64,000 bases of DNA from Bradyrhizobium sp. sBnM-33 (GCF_032917945.1 NZ_CP136624.1:124001-188000), one strand, 5' to 3'; numbered from the stretch's first letter, positions 35,742-46,998 are shown. Made by a program: numbers and translations. Notes: generated by a model from the sequence alone, not told the origin.

Positions 35742-36452
35742 TTACGTGATCGCCTGTTTGATTTCCGCCTGAATGGCATCCGCAGCAAGCCTGGGATCGG
35801 CGGCTTCCGTGATCGGCCGTCCGACCACCAGATAGTCTGCACCCGCGGCAATCGCCCTGGCCGGCGCCATGATGCGCTTCTGGTCGCCGGTCGCAGCGCC
35901 CGCCGGGCGGATACCCGGCGTCACCAGATGCATCTGGTGACCGACGATCTTGCGCAACGCGGCTGCCTCCTCCGGCGAACTCACGAGGCCGTCGACGCCG
36001 AGCACCTGCGCCTGCTGGGCACGCGCTTCCACCAGGTCGGAAACGTTAAGACGATAGCCGGCGGCATGCAGGTCGCCGTCGTCATAAGAGGTCAGCACGG
36101 TGACGGCGAGAATTTTCAAGCCTGATCCCGCGCGCGCCTCGACCGCGGCCCTCATGGTCTGCGGATAGGCGTGCACGGTGAGGAACGTCGCGCCCAATTT
36201 TGCCACGCTCTCCACGCCGCGCGCCACCGTATTGCCGATGTCGTGCAGCTTGAGATCGATAAAAACCTTCTTGCCTGACTTTGCCAGTTGCTGCGCCAGC
36301 GGCAATCCGCCGGCATAGGCAAGCTGATAGCCGATCTTGTAGAAACTCACGCTGTCGCCGAGCCGCGCGATCAACGCTTCCGCTTCAGTCACCCCGGGCA
36401 GGTCGAGCGCGACGATCAGCCGATCCTTCGGCGCGATACTGGCTGGCTGCAT
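35742..36452 (-). CDS. pyrF: orotidine 5'-phosphate decarboxylase
   Basis: PyrF converts OMP to UMP, the last step of pyrimidine synthesis. The 236-residue TIM barrel has LIVALDLPG near the N-terminus and [18 protein letters not shown], with the catalytic Asp/Lys/Asp network. HLVTPGIRP follows, and the phosphate loop [11 protein letters not shown] lies near the end. The length is standard. It lies six bases downstream of the FMN reductase gene. Confidence 0.96.
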   Translation of the reverse strand: MQPASIAPKDRLIVALDLPGVTEAEALIARLGDSVSFYKIGYQLAYAGGLPLAQQLAKSGKKVFIDLKLHDIGNTVARGVESVAKLGATFLTVHAYPQTMRAAVEARAGSGLKILAVTVLTSYDDGDLHAAGYRLNVSDLVEARAQQAQVLGVDGLVSSPEEAAALRKIVGHQMHLVTPGIRPAGAATGDQKRIMAPARAIAAGADYLVVGRPITEAADPRLAADAIQAEIKQAIT

Positions 36453-36458
36453 GTCACC

Positions 36459-37037
36459 TCACATCATGCGTTGGGAAATGTCGATCAACTGCCGCACCAG
36501 CGCTTTCAGCCCCTCGGCATCAGCAGCATTCTTCAGGCGGTCCATCTCGTCATAGGCATCGTCGGCGAACGCCAGCGCAAGCTGGTTCGGTATTACGGTT
36601 GCATGACACGCCGACAGGATCAGCCGCAGCGCGGCCAGCGCGCGGGCGCCGCCGAGCCGGTTGCCGGAGGCCGACGCAATCGCAAACACCCGATCGCGAA
36701 ACACCTGGCCGCGGGTCTCGTGTGCGTCCTGCACCCGGCTTACCCAGTCGATGGTGTTTTTCACCAATGCCGGCACCGAGGAATTGTATTCCGGCGTGAC
36801 GATCAGCACGCCATGATGGCCTGCCATCATTCGCTTCAGGTTGACCGCGTGTTTCGGCACGCCCGATTTCGCCTGCAGGTCGCCGTCATAGATCGGCAGC
36901 GGAAAGTCGGCGAGCGAGATCCGCGTTACGTCGGCGCCGGCCAGCGCCAGTTCATGCGCGGCGACGGCCGCCAGCCTCGCATTGAGCGAGCCTGACCGTA
37001 GCGATCCCGGGATCACGAGGATTTTCAGCGCGGACAT
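36459..37037 (-). CDS. NADPH-dependent FMN reductase-family flavoprotein
   Basis: The 192-residue flavodoxin-like protein starts MSALKILVIPGSLRSGSLN, the phosphate-binding loop of the NADPH-dependent FMN reductase/azoreductase family. VLIVTPEYNSSVPALVKNTIDWVSR follows near 78-102, and ASASGNRLGGARALAALR later. Such enzymes reduce FMN, quinones or chromate; the physiological substrate is unknown. It sits directly upstream of pyrF, and translation may be coupled. Confidence 0.88.
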   Translation of the reverse strand: MSALKILVIPGSLRSGSLNARLAAVAAHELALAGADVTRISLADFPLPIYDGDLQAKSGVPKHAVNLKRMMAGHHGVLIVTPEYNSSVPALVKNTIDWVSRVQDAHETRGQVFRDRVFAIASASGNRLGGARALAALRLILSACHATVIPNQLALAFADDAYDEMDRLKNAADAEGLKALVRQLIDISQRMM

Positions 37038-37086
37038 ATCTTAGAAATCGCACTCGGGTCTAACCGGCCGCGCGAGAGCAGGCGGC

Positions 37087-37689
37087 TTAGCCCTTGCGAT
37101 ACACCCAGACCCGGGCGGGCGGAAGGTTCATCCAGATCCGCTCGGAAGCTTCTGTGGACACGCCCGGCAGCGATTTCGGGATCGGCGGCGCGACCGAATA
37201 GGTGAACTGCACGAAGGGTGCGCCGGGCGCGAGCGCCATGAACGCGTCGCGGATCAGTTTCAGGCGCGTCAGCATCGGTTTGGTCACAAGCGGCAGGCCC
37301 GAAATGACGGCGGAGGCCGGCGCGTCCAGCACGCCCTCAAGCGAGGTGCGCAGCGCATACGCATCGCCCTGCACCACCTTGGCCTGGGGATAACGGTCAC
37401 GCAGCAGCGCGCAGAAGCCGGGATTGTATTCGACCAGCACGAGCCGCCTCTGATCGACACCATGTTCGATCAGCGCATTGGTGATCGCGCCGGTCCCGGG
37501 TCCAAGTTCGATGACCGGTCCTTCGGACAAGACGTCGACATATTGCGCCATGGTCCGGGCGAGCATCTTGCTCGACGGCATCACCGCGCCCATGTGCAGC
37601 GGCTTTTCGATCCATGAACGGAGGAAGCGAACCTCATCGTCGAGACGGAGAGGCTTCTTCAACGCACGCACGGACGATTGCAAAGGCAT
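37087..37689 (-). CDS. pmtA: phosphatidylethanolamine N-methyltransferase PmtA
   Basis: PmtA methylates phosphatidylethanolamine, using SAM, on the route to phosphatidylcholine, a membrane lipid that rhizobia need for symbiosis. The 200-residue product has FLRSWIEKPLHMGAVMPSS and then SAM motif I VIELGPGTGAITNALIEHG near 59-77. LVEYNPGFCALLRDRYP and VISGLPLVTKP follow, a pattern shared with rhizobial PmtA. The C-terminus PARVWVYRKG is also typical. It lies downstream of dnaJ on the same strand, an arrangement I recall from Bradyrhizobium. A phospholipid methyltransferase of the same fold but different lipid preference is possible. Confidence 0.85.
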   Translation of the reverse strand: MPLQSSVRALKKPLRLDDEVRFLRSWIEKPLHMGAVMPSSKMLARTMAQYVDVLSEGPVIELGPGTGAITNALIEHGVDQRRLVLVEYNPGFCALLRDRYPQAKVVQGDAYALRTSLEGVLDAPASAVISGLPLVTKPMLTRLKLIRDAFMALAPGAPFVQFTYSVAPPIPKSLPGVSTEASERIWMNLPPARVWVYRKG

Positions 37690-37896
37690 GTCGCTACCAG
37701 GCGGGACCCCGCTGACGCGCGGGATGTCAGAAAACAGTCACAAACACGTATAGGTCGACGGGGGTATGGTCAAGCCAAACGGTGATGCGCCAGACGCGCC
37801 AAAGTGCCCGCGACCCGGCGATAACACCCTGTGCAAGCTGAATGAATCATGACTGCCGGACGAGACCTGCACTCGCCCGGGCGACGTGCATGCGGT

Positions 37897-39030
37897 TCAG
37901 GAGCCAACGCGGTTGCCGAAGAAGTCCTTGACCTTGGTGAAGAAGCCCACCGCCTCCGGCTGGGTTGCCCCGGAGGACAACTTTTCGAACTCGGCGAGCA
38001 GTTCCTGCTGCTTCTTGGTCAGATTTTGCGGCGTTTCGACCATGACCTGGACATACATGTCGCCGGTCTGGCGCGAGCGGAGCACCGGCATGCCCTTTGA
38101 TGCAATGCGGAAACGGCGGCCGGACTGCGTTCCCGCCGGCACCTTCACCTTGGTCTTGCCCTTGTCGATGGTGGGCACCTCGAATTCGCCGCCGAGTGCG
38201 GCTGCGACCATCGAGATCGGAACCCGACAGTGCAAATCGGCGCCGTCGCGTTGGAAGAATTCGTGGGTGGCCAGCGACAAGAAAATATAGAGGTCGCCGG
38301 GCGGGCCGCCGCGGACGCCAGCCTCGCCTTCGCCGGCCAGCCGGATACGCGTGCCGTCCTCGACGCCCGGCGGAATGTTGACCGACAACGTCCGGTCGCG
38401 CGTCACCCGTCCCGTGCCTGAGCAATTCGGGCAGGCGTCCTCGATCATCTGGCCGCGGCCCTGACAGCCAGGGCAGGTCCGCTCCAGCGTGAAGAAGCCC
38501 TGAGCCTGACGCACGCGGCCGGCGCCGCCGCACATCGCGCAGGTCTTCGGTTTGGTGCCGGCCTTCGCGCCGGTGCCCGAACAAGGCTCGCAGGTGACCG
38601 AGACCGGAATTTCGATCTGCGCGGTCTTGCCGAGGTAGGCTTCCTCCAGCGTGATTTCCATGTTGTAGCGCAGGTCGGCACCGCGCTCGCGTCCGCCGCC
38701 GCGTCCGCGCTGCCCGGCCATGCCGAACAGGTCCTCGAAAATATCTGAAAACGACGAGGCGAAGCCGGCGCCGAAGCCAGGACCGCCGCCGCCCATGCCC
38801 TGCTCGAACGCGGCGTGGCCGTAGCGGTCATAGGCGGCGCGCTTGTCGCCGTCTTTGAGGACTTCGTAGGCCTCGTTGATTTCCTTGAACTTCATCTCGC
38901 TGGTGGCATCGCCTGGATTCCTGTCCGGATGCCATTTCATCGCCAGCTTGCGGAATGCCGCCTTCAGCTTGGACTCGTCCGCGTTCCGATCGACTTCCAG
39001 GGTCTCGTAATAGCAGCGCTTGGTGGACAT
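37897..39030 (-). CDS. dnaJ: chaperone protein DnaJ
   Basis: DnaJ delivers clients to DnaK and stimulates its ATPase. The 377-residue product has the J domain at 1-70 with WHPDRNPGD (HPD motif) and a Gly-rich region at about 75-110 with [11 protein letters not shown]. The zinc domain follows with four CxxCxGxG repeats ([37 protein letters not shown]). The C-terminal substrate domains end at FFGNRVGS. It is type I DnaJ of normal length. It is separated from dnaK by 146 bases holding a terminator-like hairpin. Confidence 0.98.
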   Translation of the reverse strand: MSTKRCYYETLEVDRNADESKLKAAFRKLAMKWHPDRNPGDATSEMKFKEINEAYEVLKDGDKRAAYDRYGHAAFEQGMGGGGPGFGAGFASSFSDIFEDLFGMAGQRGRGGGRERGADLRYNMEITLEEAYLGKTAQIEIPVSVTCEPCSGTGAKAGTKPKTCAMCGGAGRVRQAQGFFTLERTCPGCQGRGQMIEDACPNCSGTGRVTRDRTLSVNIPPGVEDGTRIRLAGEGEAGVRGGPPGDLYIFLSLATHEFFQRDGADLHCRVPISMVAAALGGEFEVPTIDKGKTKVKVPAGTQSGRRFRIASKGMPVLRSRQTGDMYVQVMVETPQNLTKKQQELLAEFEKLSSGATQPEAVGFFTKVKDFFGNRVGS

Positions 39031-39102
39031 CAGTCAAACCCGCCCGAATTCGTCTTCATGCCGAAGGCACCCTCGATCGAAAAAAGATGCAGCCATCGGC
39101 TT

Positions 39103-39161
39103 AAAGAAAAATGACCCTCACCCATCGAACGCAGCGCTCGCGCTCTTTGGAGGAGGGTCAT
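39103..39161 (-). terminator. terminator/attenuator between dnaK and dnaJ
   Basis: On the minus strand ATGACCCTC (39161-39153) pairs with GAGGGTCAT (39119-39111), a perfect 9-bp stem, followed by TTTTTCTTT. The loop contains its own AGCGCGAGCGCT. It lies 16 bases after the dnaK stop and 73 bases before the dnaJ start. Partial read-through would give less dnaJ than dnaK mRNA. Confidence 0.8.
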
Positions 39162-39176
39162 GATCGAAAGCCCGTT

Positions 39177-41078
<1,902 letters not shown>

Positions 41079-41182
41079 GGTCCTCATATCCTTCTTTTTG
41101 CGGCAGGTTGGCTGGGCCCTGGACGGCGCACCTAACCGAACCCCCAACGTTCAAATACTCGCGATATTGCGACGGTGAGCCT

Positions 41183-41211
41183 CATATAGGAGGGGGGGTT
41201 GTGCCTGCAAG
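41183..41211 (-). promoter_or_regulatory. sigma-32 (RpoH) heat-shock promoter of dnaK
   Basis: Reading the minus strand, CTTG (41211-41208) is followed by 17 bases and then CCTATATG (41190-41183). This fits the alphaproteobacterial RpoH consensus CTTG-N17-CYTATNTG at every fixed position. Transcription would begin near 41175, leaving a leader of about 100 bases. No CIRCE element (HrcA site) is seen here. Confidence 0.85.
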
Positions 41212-41631
41212 GACCGAGCGCAAGCTTAGGGCCTGAAAAGGCTGGCGTTTGAAAGATTGTGCCGCCTAGGGCCGGGCCCCGCGCCGCGACCGGCGTTAAG
41301 AAATTGGCAACCCGTTCATCGGTGACGCCCCGAAGCGTTGCACAGCGATACCGCAGCATCCTCACGGCGTGGACCGGCCGCCGTGAGAGGGGACGCGGTA
41401 TTTGGCCGCTGGAAGCGCCCAAAAAAGAGCTCGGAGACCGGGCAGAATGCCGCGAAAGGCCGACATATAGGAGCGTGACGGGGGAACGGACGCCCGCCCT
41501 GCCCTGTTGCAGGGACATCAAAACCGCTAAAAGCAGGCCGAACGGAACGACCCAGTCGCGCCCCGAGGCCCAGATTCCATCAGCTCCACCGTCCGATCAC
41601 TGAACGGCCCCATGCAAACCGGTAGACCTCC
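41212..41631. other. 420-base gap upstream of dnaK promoter; no gene recognised
   Basis: The stretch separates the divergent dnaK promoter from a secreted-protein gene at 41632. It is GC-rich, with an open frame (41259-41603) whose Arg/Pro-rich product looks like a shadow. A second CCTATATG occurs on the minus strand near 41463, but without CTTG at the right distance. I find no RNA gene that I can support. Confidence 0.5.
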
Positions 41632-42570
41632 ATGAAGCTGCTTCGATATTTTGCTGCGGTTGCCCTCCTCGTTGCCGCCACCTCCTCCGCGTTCGCTGCG
41701 GACCCGGTTTTCCCGCCGGGCGCCAGGGTCGGCATGACGCCGTTGGTCGGCCTCAACAAGGCCAGGGCGTTCACGGGATTCGAGACCGAAGACCAGGGCG
41801 TCAAGGTCCTGGTCGCCGACCTGCCCGCCGAGGCCTATGGCGAGGTCGCCAATGCCTTCAAGGCCAATCCCGGCGGCACTGGCGGCATCAAGCCGGAGAG
41901 CATCGAGACCAAGGCGGGGCTCGCCTACTACACCGTCGAGAACGCCAAGGACGGCGCCACCAACGTGCGCCGCTATTCCATGATCCTGCCCGGCCCCACC
42001 TTCTCCGGCTACGTCGCCGTGCAGGTGCCGGAGAACGCCTCGAAGATCTATACCGACGATGCCGTGCGCCAGATGTTCGCGTCGGCGGTAATCCGCAACG
42101 AAGTTCCTGTCGAGGAACAGCTCGGGATGATGCCGTTCAAGATCAGCGAGCTATCGAACTTCAAGAACGTCCGTACGCTGGCGCCGGGCGCTGCCCTCAT
42201 TCTCTCCGACAGCGACGAAAAGAAAGGCTTCGAGGTCGCGCCCTTCATGATCATCGGCCTGATCGGCTCGACGGCGGCATCGCCTGACGATCGCGGCCGC
42301 TTTGCCCAGCAGATCGCGACCACCATTCCCGGCGTACGCGACGGCAGGATCACGATGTCGGAGCCGGTCCGCATCGATGGCCAGCCCGGCTACGAGACAC
42401 GGATCGACGCCGTGAGCGGCAAGGACAACACGCCCGTTACGATCGTCCAATGGCTGCGGTTCGGCTCCCAGACCTCGATGCGCATCATCGGCTCTACGCC
42501 GCGCGACGAATGGACCAAGGCATTTCCGCGCTTCCGCGCCGTGCGCGACGGTATTCATCCACGGACCTGA
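41632..42570 (+). CDS. exported protein of unknown function, 312 aa
   Basis: The product starts MKLLRYFAAVALLVAATSSAFA, a clear signal peptide cleaved before ADPVFPPG, so it is probably periplasmic. The mature part has GSRVGMTP-like GARVGMTPLVGLNKARAFTGFE, SAYY-type AYYTVENAKDGATNVRRYSMIL, and two weakly similar halves (residues 25-150 and 165-310) that may be repeated domains. I do not recognise a family with known function. It is divergent from dnaK and 117 bases upstream of the exported nicotinamidase. Confidence 0.8.
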   Translation: MKLLRYFAAVALLVAATSSAFAADPVFPPGARVGMTPLVGLNKARAFTGFETEDQGVKVLVADLPAEAYGEVANAFKANPGGTGGIKPESIETKAGLAYYTVENAKDGATNVRRYSMILPGPTFSGYVAVQVPENASKIYTDDAVRQMFASAVIRNEVPVEEQLGMMPFKISELSNFKNVRTLAPGAALILSDSDEKKGFEVAPFMIIGLIGSTAASPDDRGRFAQQIATTIPGVRDGRITMSEPVRIDGQPGYETRIDAVSGKDNTPVTIVQWLRFGSQTSMRIIGSTPRDEWTKAFPRFRAVRDGIHPRT

Positions 42571-42687
42571 TCGCGAAATTCGGAAAAGCGCGCGCGCTGA
42601 TATCAGGGCGCGCCGAAATTCGGGCTTTCGCTCGTACACCAATGGAACTAGCCTTCCCCTGTCGCTTCACGACAAGGGAGACGCGCT

Positions 42688-43401
42688 ATGCTTTCTCGCA
42701 GGCTGGTTCTGACAGGCTTTGGCGCGGCATCCGTCGTCGCCCTCGTTCCACCGGCGCTGTGGGCGGCGCCGATAAAGCCAGACGACGCTTCCGCGCTGCT
42801 CGTCATCGACGTGCAAAACTGTTTCCTGCCGGGCGGCAGCCTCGCCGTGAAAGACGGCGAGCTGGTGGTGCCCATCATCAACCGCATCGCCAAGGGCTTT
42901 GCCAATGTGGTGATGACGCAGGACTGGCACACCGCGGGCCACGTCTCGTTCGCCTCTACCCATTCCGGCAAGAAGCCGTTCGAAACGGTGAACCTTCCCT
43001 ATGGTAGGCAGGTGCTGTGGCCCGATCATTGCGTGCAGGGCACCGAGGGCGCCTCGCTGTCAAAAGACCTCGCGATCCCGCATGCCGGCCTCATCATCCG
43101 CAAGGGTTTTCACAAGGACGTCGACAGCTATTCGGCCTTCACCGAGGCCGACGGCAAGACCACAACGGGGCTCGCTGCGTACCTGAAGGCGCGCAAGGTG
43201 AAGCGGGTTTTCCTCGCCGGCCTCGCGACCGATTTCTGCGTGGCATGGAGCGCGCTGGATGCGCGCAAGGCGGGCTTTGAGACCTATGTGATCGAGGACG
43301 CCTGCCGCGGCATCGACACCCAGGGCTCTCTCGCCAAGGCTTGGGCCGACATGACCAAGGCCGGCGTCAAGCGCATTCAGTCGAGCGATATCGCGGCTTA
43401 A
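42688..43401 (+). CDS. pncA: nicotinamidase with N-terminal export signal
   Basis: Nicotinamidase hydrolyses nicotinamide to nicotinate and ammonia for NAD salvage. The 237-residue product keeps the triad Asp41 (VIDVQNCF), Lys139 (IIRKGFHKD) and Cys184 (ATDFCVAW), and metal ligands Asp79, His81 and His114 (WPDHCVQGT). Unlike the usual cytoplasmic enzyme it begins MLSRRLVLTGFGAASVVAL and ends its leader at ALWAAP, a twin-arginine-like signal. It may therefore act in the periplasm. GGGAG lies eight bases upstream of the ATG. The downstream araC gene starts 36 bases later. Confidence 0.9.
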   Translation: MLSRRLVLTGFGAASVVALVPPALWAAPIKPDDASALLVIDVQNCFLPGGSLAVKDGELVVPIINRIAKGFANVVMTQDWHTAGHVSFASTHSGKKPFETVNLPYGRQVLWPDHCVQGTEGASLSKDLAIPHAGLIIRKGFHKDVDSYSAFTEADGKTTTGLAAYLKARKVKRVFLAGLATDFCVAWSALDARKAGFETYVIEDACRGIDTQGSLAKAWADMTKAGVKRIQSSDIAA

Positions 43402-43437
43402 CGCCCGTCCTCTTCGGAGGCCAATTGGAGAGCGAGG

Positions 43438-44289
43438 ATGTCCTATCCACCGGCTCCGTTTGCGTTCGAACTGGCCCGTCGTGCGCCGTCAGAGCGCACG
43501 GCTGGTCTCATTTCCAGGATAACGGGTTATCGCGAAACGGCGCGCGGCCGGTTTTTCCAGCGTGAAGTCGCCGGCCTGGTGGTGCCGCTGATCATCAGCT
43601 TCGGCACACCGTTCCTGATTGCGCTTGGGCGCGAGCCTGGCACCGCCGACCGGCAGCCGAGCTTCGCCGCCGGGCTTTATGCCGGCCCGGTTCATATCGA
43701 ATCCGATGGCGGCGCTGAATGCGTGCAGGTGGACTTCACGCCACTCGGCGCCTATCGCTTCTTTGGCGGCGCTGTCGTCGATCTCGCCGCGCGCATGGTC
43801 GACATCGGCGACGTGCTGCGGCCCGAGGGACGGCACCTGCGCGATCGGCTCGGTGCTATATCCCGCTGGCAGGATCGTTTCGATCTGGTCGAGGATTTTG
43901 TTGCAGGCCGTGCCAGCCATCGGCCTTCGCCCGAGATCACATTTGCCTATAGACGGCTGGCACGCAGCGCGGGCGGCGTGCGCATCACTGCGCTTGCAAG
44001 AGAGATCGGCTGGAGCCGCAAGCATTTGGTCGATCGCTTCCGAGCGGAAATTGGTCTCGCGCCGAAGCCGGTCGCCCGCATCATGCGCTTCCATCAAACC
44101 TGCCGGCTCGCGCAGACGGGAGCGGCAAGCGGCTGGGCAGGGATTGCGGCCGAAAGCGGCTATGCCGACCAGGCGCATCTCGTCCGCGAATTTTCAGCCC
44201 TTGCTGGCGAACCGCCAACAGCCTGGGCCCACCGGCTGGCGCTGGCTGATAGCCGCCTGCTGCGCCCGCTGGACGCGCTGGACGCGTAG
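43438..44289 (+). CDS. AraC-family transcriptional regulator
   Basis: The 283-residue product has an N-terminal cupin-like sensing half (ITGYRETARGRFFQREVAGLVVPLI, IESDGGAECVQVDFTPLGAYRFFG) and a C-terminal AraC DNA-binding half from about 180. The latter has ITALAREIGWSRKHLVDRFRAEIGLAPK and WAGIAAESGYADQAHLVREFSALAGEPPTAW, both helix-turn-helix units. The effector is unknown. It is 79 bases upstream of the VOC gene, probably co-transcribed, and lies just after pncA. GGAGAG precedes the ATG. Confidence 0.9.
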   Translation: MSYPPAPFAFELARRAPSERTAGLISRITGYRETARGRFFQREVAGLVVPLIISFGTPFLIALGREPGTADRQPSFAAGLYAGPVHIESDGGAECVQVDFTPLGAYRFFGGAVVDLAARMVDIGDVLRPEGRHLRDRLGAISRWQDRFDLVEDFVAGRASHRPSPEITFAYRRLARSAGGVRITALAREIGWSRKHLVDRFRAEIGLAPKPVARIMRFHQTCRLAQTGAASGWAGIAAESGYADQAHLVREFSALAGEPPTAWAHRLALADSRLLRPLDALDA

Positions 44290-44368
44290 CCAGTCAGGTA
44301 ACAAATCTTCAAGCCGACGCACCTCACCTCGCGATATTGGCGAGGTAACGCAATGCAGGGAGTTGCCC

Positions 44369-44803
44369 GTGACCAGTCCAAGCAAAAGCGAAGCGCCGCG
44401 CCTTTATCCGACGATGCGCTGCCGGGATGCCGAAGCGATGATCCGCTGGCTCAAGGAAGTTGTTGGTTTCACCGAACGCGCCGTCTACCGGAACGGCGGC
44501 ACGATTCATCACGCCGAGCTTGCCTTTGGGCCCTCGATCCTGATGCTCGGCCAAAGCAGGGAGGACGAATACGGCAAGCTCGTCGGCGATATCGGCGGCC
44601 GTCGCACGGACGCGCTGTATGTCGCAGTCGACGATCCCGACGCCCTGCATGCGAAGGTCAAAGCCTCCGGCGCCATCATCGAAATGGACCTGCGCGACAC
44701 CGATTATGGTAGCCGCGACTTCGCCTGCCGGGATCCGGAAGGCAATCTCTGGAGTTTTGGGACCTACCGGCCGAAGGCGGACGAGAGGCCGCTGCGAGCA
44801 TAG
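44369..44803 (+). CDS. VOC (glyoxalase/bleomycin-resistance fold) protein
   Basis: The 144-residue product starts with GTG at 44369, with GGGAG six bases upstream. It has two beta-alpha-beta-beta-beta units typical of the vicinal-oxygen-chelate fold: YPTMRCRDAEAMIRWLKEVVGFTERAVYRNGG, then LYVAVDDPDALHAKVKASGAIIEMDLRD and FACRDPEGNLWSFGTYRP. The subgroup resembles PhnB-like proteins of unknown substrate. A 7-bp hairpin (ACCTCGC/GCGAGGT, 44326-44346) precedes it after the araC stop. The first possible ATG is much further downstream and would break the fold. Confidence 0.85.
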   Translation: MTSPSKSEAPRLYPTMRCRDAEAMIRWLKEVVGFTERAVYRNGGTIHHAELAFGPSILMLGQSREDEYGKLVGDIGGRRTDALYVAVDDPDALHAKVKASGAIIEMDLRDTDYGSRDFACRDPEGNLWSFGTYRPKADERPLRA

Positions 44804-44838
44804 GCCCGCGTCAACCGCCTTCGGTGATACTCCGTAGA

Positions 44839-45005
44839 CCCCTCATCCCTGCGCGAGCGCAATTGCGCTCGTCGCTGGAGGAGCGCGCCTGCGCGCGTCA
44901 TCGAAGGATGAAGGCCGAGATTCCGCAGCGGGGCCTTCATGGTTCTCCCGGCGATGCGAAGCATCGTCCGGAGACGGCACTTGCGCGCCTCCTCACCATG
45001 AGGGT
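44839..45005. repeat. intergenic repeat, family D copy 4 (long, with palindromic inserts)
   Basis: CCCCTCATCCCTGCGCGAGC opens it and CCTCCTCACCATGAGGG closes it. The interior holds the palindrome GAGCGCAATTGCGCTC and a second palindromic core CGATGCGAAGCATCG. It lies between convergent genes. Confidence 0.68.
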
Positions 45006-45009
45006 CTAT

Positions 45010-45630
45010 TTACGCCGCGCTGTTCGGCTCATTGTTGGCCGCCGGCGCGGCCTTGGCGCCGCCCTTCGAGACGCCGACGAGTGCCGGGCGCAGCACGCGC
45101 TCGCCGATCATGAAGCCGGCCTGTACGACCTGAACCACCGTACCTGCGGGAACGGACGGATCGGGCACTTCGTACATCGCCTGCTGGAAATTCGGATCGA
45201 ACTTCTCGCCCGACGGATCGAACTTCTTGACGCCGTTCTTCTCCAGCGTGTTGAGCAGCGAGCGCTCGGTCAGCTCGACGCCTTCGATGAAAGCCTTCAG
45301 CGCCGGATCGGCGCTGGCCTTGGTCTCGGCCGGCATGGCATCAAGCGCGCGCTGCAGATTGTCGGCGATCTCCAGAATGTCGCGGGCGAAGCCGGTAATG
45401 CCGTAGGCGCGCGCGTCGGCGACTTCCTTGGCGGTGCGCTTGCGCAGGTTTTCCATCTCCGCCAGCGTGCGCAGCATCTTGTCGCGCGCTTCCGCCGCTT
45501 CCTTCGTCAACGCCTCGACCGATCCTTCCTCGGGATCGTCGGGCATGATGTAGGGTTTTGAGACCACGGGCTCGCCGGTCTGGTTGGCGGGTTGTGCCCC
45601 GTCGTCACTCGGCCGGTTGGGATCGGTCAT
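45010..45630 (-). CDS. grpE: nucleotide exchange factor GrpE
   Basis: GrpE releases ADP from DnaK. The 206-residue product has a disordered N-terminus (1-40), a long helix at about 40-110 ([27 protein letters not shown]) and the beta-wing domain with [15 protein letters not shown] and [27 protein letters not shown]. The tail is Ala/Asn-rich ([12 protein letters not shown]). A CTTGATTTT sequence about 75 bases upstream hints at RpoH control but lacks a good -10. It lies downstream of hrcA on the same strand, separated by repeat E2. Confidence 0.97.
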   Translation of the reverse strand: MTDPNRPSDDGAQPANQTGEPVVSKPYIMPDDPEEGSVEALTKEAAEARDKMLRTLAEMENLRKRTAKEVADARAYGITGFARDILEIADNLQRALDAMPAETKASADPALKAFIEGVELTERSLLNTLEKNGVKKFDPSGEKFDPNFQQAMYEVPDPSVPAGTVVQVVQAGFMIGERVLRPALVGVSKGGAKAAPAANNEPNSAA

Positions 45631-45718
45631 AAGACTGCCTTCTCAAAAACGATTCTGGTTCGATGGGGATTTGCTGAGCGGGATATCGTGCTTTAGGGGC
45701 CGAAAATCAAGCGCTCCA

Positions 45719-45812
45719 TAGCGTTTTCGAGCGAAGTGGGCACCGGTTCGCATAGCAATCAAGCTTGCGCAGATTGCGTAGACTTATCTGCGGTAGAAAA
45801 CGCGTCAAAACG
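45719..45812. repeat. composite intergenic repeat, family E copy 2
   Basis: TAGCGTTTTCGAGCGAAGTGG is followed by GCACCGGTTCGC and later AACGCGTCAAAACGAC, the same blocks as copies 1 and 3. The terminal hairpin is missing. It lies between hrcA and grpE and is in direct orientation with copy 3 on the other side of hrcA. Confidence 0.78.
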
Positions 45813-45845
45813 ACAAAGCCAGGATTGGGGTCGATTCGTGGCGGA

Positions 45846-46934
45846 TCAGCCGCCCAGCATCCGGCTGACAATGCGGGCGGCATAATCCACGGTCGGAATT
45901 ACCCGCGCATAGTTCAGCCGGGTCGGCCCGATCACGCCGAGAACGCCGACAATGCGGCGCGAAGCGTCGCTATAGGGTGCGATGATGGTCGAGGAACCGG
46001 ACAGCGAGAACAGCTTGTTCTCCGATCCGATGAAGATCCGCACGCCTTCGGCGCGCTCGGCCCGGCCCAACAGGTCGATCACGCCGCGCTTGGTCTCGAG
46101 ATCGTCGAACAGCGACTTGACGCGTTCGAGATCTTCCAGCGCGTGCAAATCTTCCAGCAGGTTGGCATGCCCGCGCACGATCAACTGCCGGTCTTCGTTT
46201 TCGCCGCCCGACCAGCTCGCAATCCCCGCCTCGATCACCTTCTGCGTCAATTGATCGAGCTCGATGCGGCTCTGCGCCATCGCGGTTTCGAGTTCGAGCC
46301 GCGCTTCAGCGAGCGTTCGGCCGCGAATTCGCGCATTGAGAAAATTGCTCGCCTCCGTCAGGGCCGAGGAAGGCACGCCGGGCGGCAGCGTCAGCACGCG
46401 GTTTTCGACCTGACCGTCTTCGCCAACCAGCACGACCAGCGCGCGCTCCGGCTCCAGCCGGACGAATTCGATGTGTTTCAGCCGTGAATTAGATTTGGCG
46501 GTCAGCACCACCGCGGCCGCACGGGTCAGGCCGGACAGCCGCGTCAGCGCCTCGCCGAGCGCCGCCTCGACCGACTGCGCCCGCCCGACGGAGGCAAGCT
46601 GGCTCTGGATCGATTCCCGTTCAGGTTCGGTGAGGTCGCCGACCTGCATCAAGGCGTCGACGAAGAAGCGCAGGCCGAGTTCGGTGGGCAGGCGGCCGGC
46701 CGAGGTATGCGGCGCGTAGATCAGGCCGAGCGCTTCGAGGTCCGACATCACATTGCGTACGGACGCCGGCGACAGCGGCACCGCGATCAGGCGCGAAATG
46801 TTGCGCGAACCGACGGGTTCGCCGGTCGCAAGATAGCTCTCGACGATTTGACGAAAAATGTCGCGCGAGCGCTCGTTGAGCTGGGCGAGCCCCGCATGCG
46901 GCGCGATCAGGCCAATCGGATCGTGGTGGGCCAC
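45846..46934 (-). CDS. hrcA: heat-inducible transcription repressor HrcA
   Basis: HrcA represses chaperonin genes by binding CIRCE and is kept active by GroEL. The 362-residue product has an N-terminal winged helix ([47 protein letters not shown]), a GAF-like centre and a C-terminal region with [31 protein letters not shown]. The start is GTG at 46934 with GGAG seven bases upstream, giving the family-typical beginning. No CIRCE inverted repeat is visible in this window, so its targets (such as groESL) lie elsewhere. Confidence 0.96.
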   Translation of the reverse strand: MAHHDPIGLIAPHAGLAQLNERSRDIFRQIVESYLATGEPVGSRNISRLIAVPLSPASVRNVMSDLEALGLIYAPHTSAGRLPTELGLRFFVDALMQVGDLTEPERESIQSQLASVGRAQSVEAALGEALTRLSGLTRAAAVVLTAKSNSRLKHIEFVRLEPERALVVLVGEDGQVENRVLTLPPGVPSSALTEASNFLNARIRGRTLAEARLELETAMAQSRIELDQLTQKVIEAGIASWSGGENEDRQLIVRGHANLLEDLHALEDLERVKSLFDDLETKRGVIDLLGRAERAEGVRIFIGSENKLFSLSGSSTIIAPYSDASRRIVGVLGVIGPTRLNYARVIPTVDYAARIVSRMLGG

Positions 46935-46998
46935 TGTTAACTCCCTGATCCCCCTAATTTGTCGATCTCGCGCGCCGATGACAAGCGTCCGCTTCGCA

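Noticed and set aside
41259..41603. Open frame or RNA gene in the dnaK upstream gap (including a tmRNA/sra-like search)
   Set aside because: The product is low complexity, there is no ribosome site, and no tmRNA tag or 6S-like fold was recognisable.
44326..44346. 7-bp hairpin between araC and the VOC gene as a terminator
   Set aside because: No T-run follows, and the genes are close and co-oriented; it may be an operator, but the evidence is thin.
45640..45720. Sigma-32 promoter for grpE
   Set aside because: CTTG is present but nothing close to CYTATNTG lies 17-18 bases downstream.
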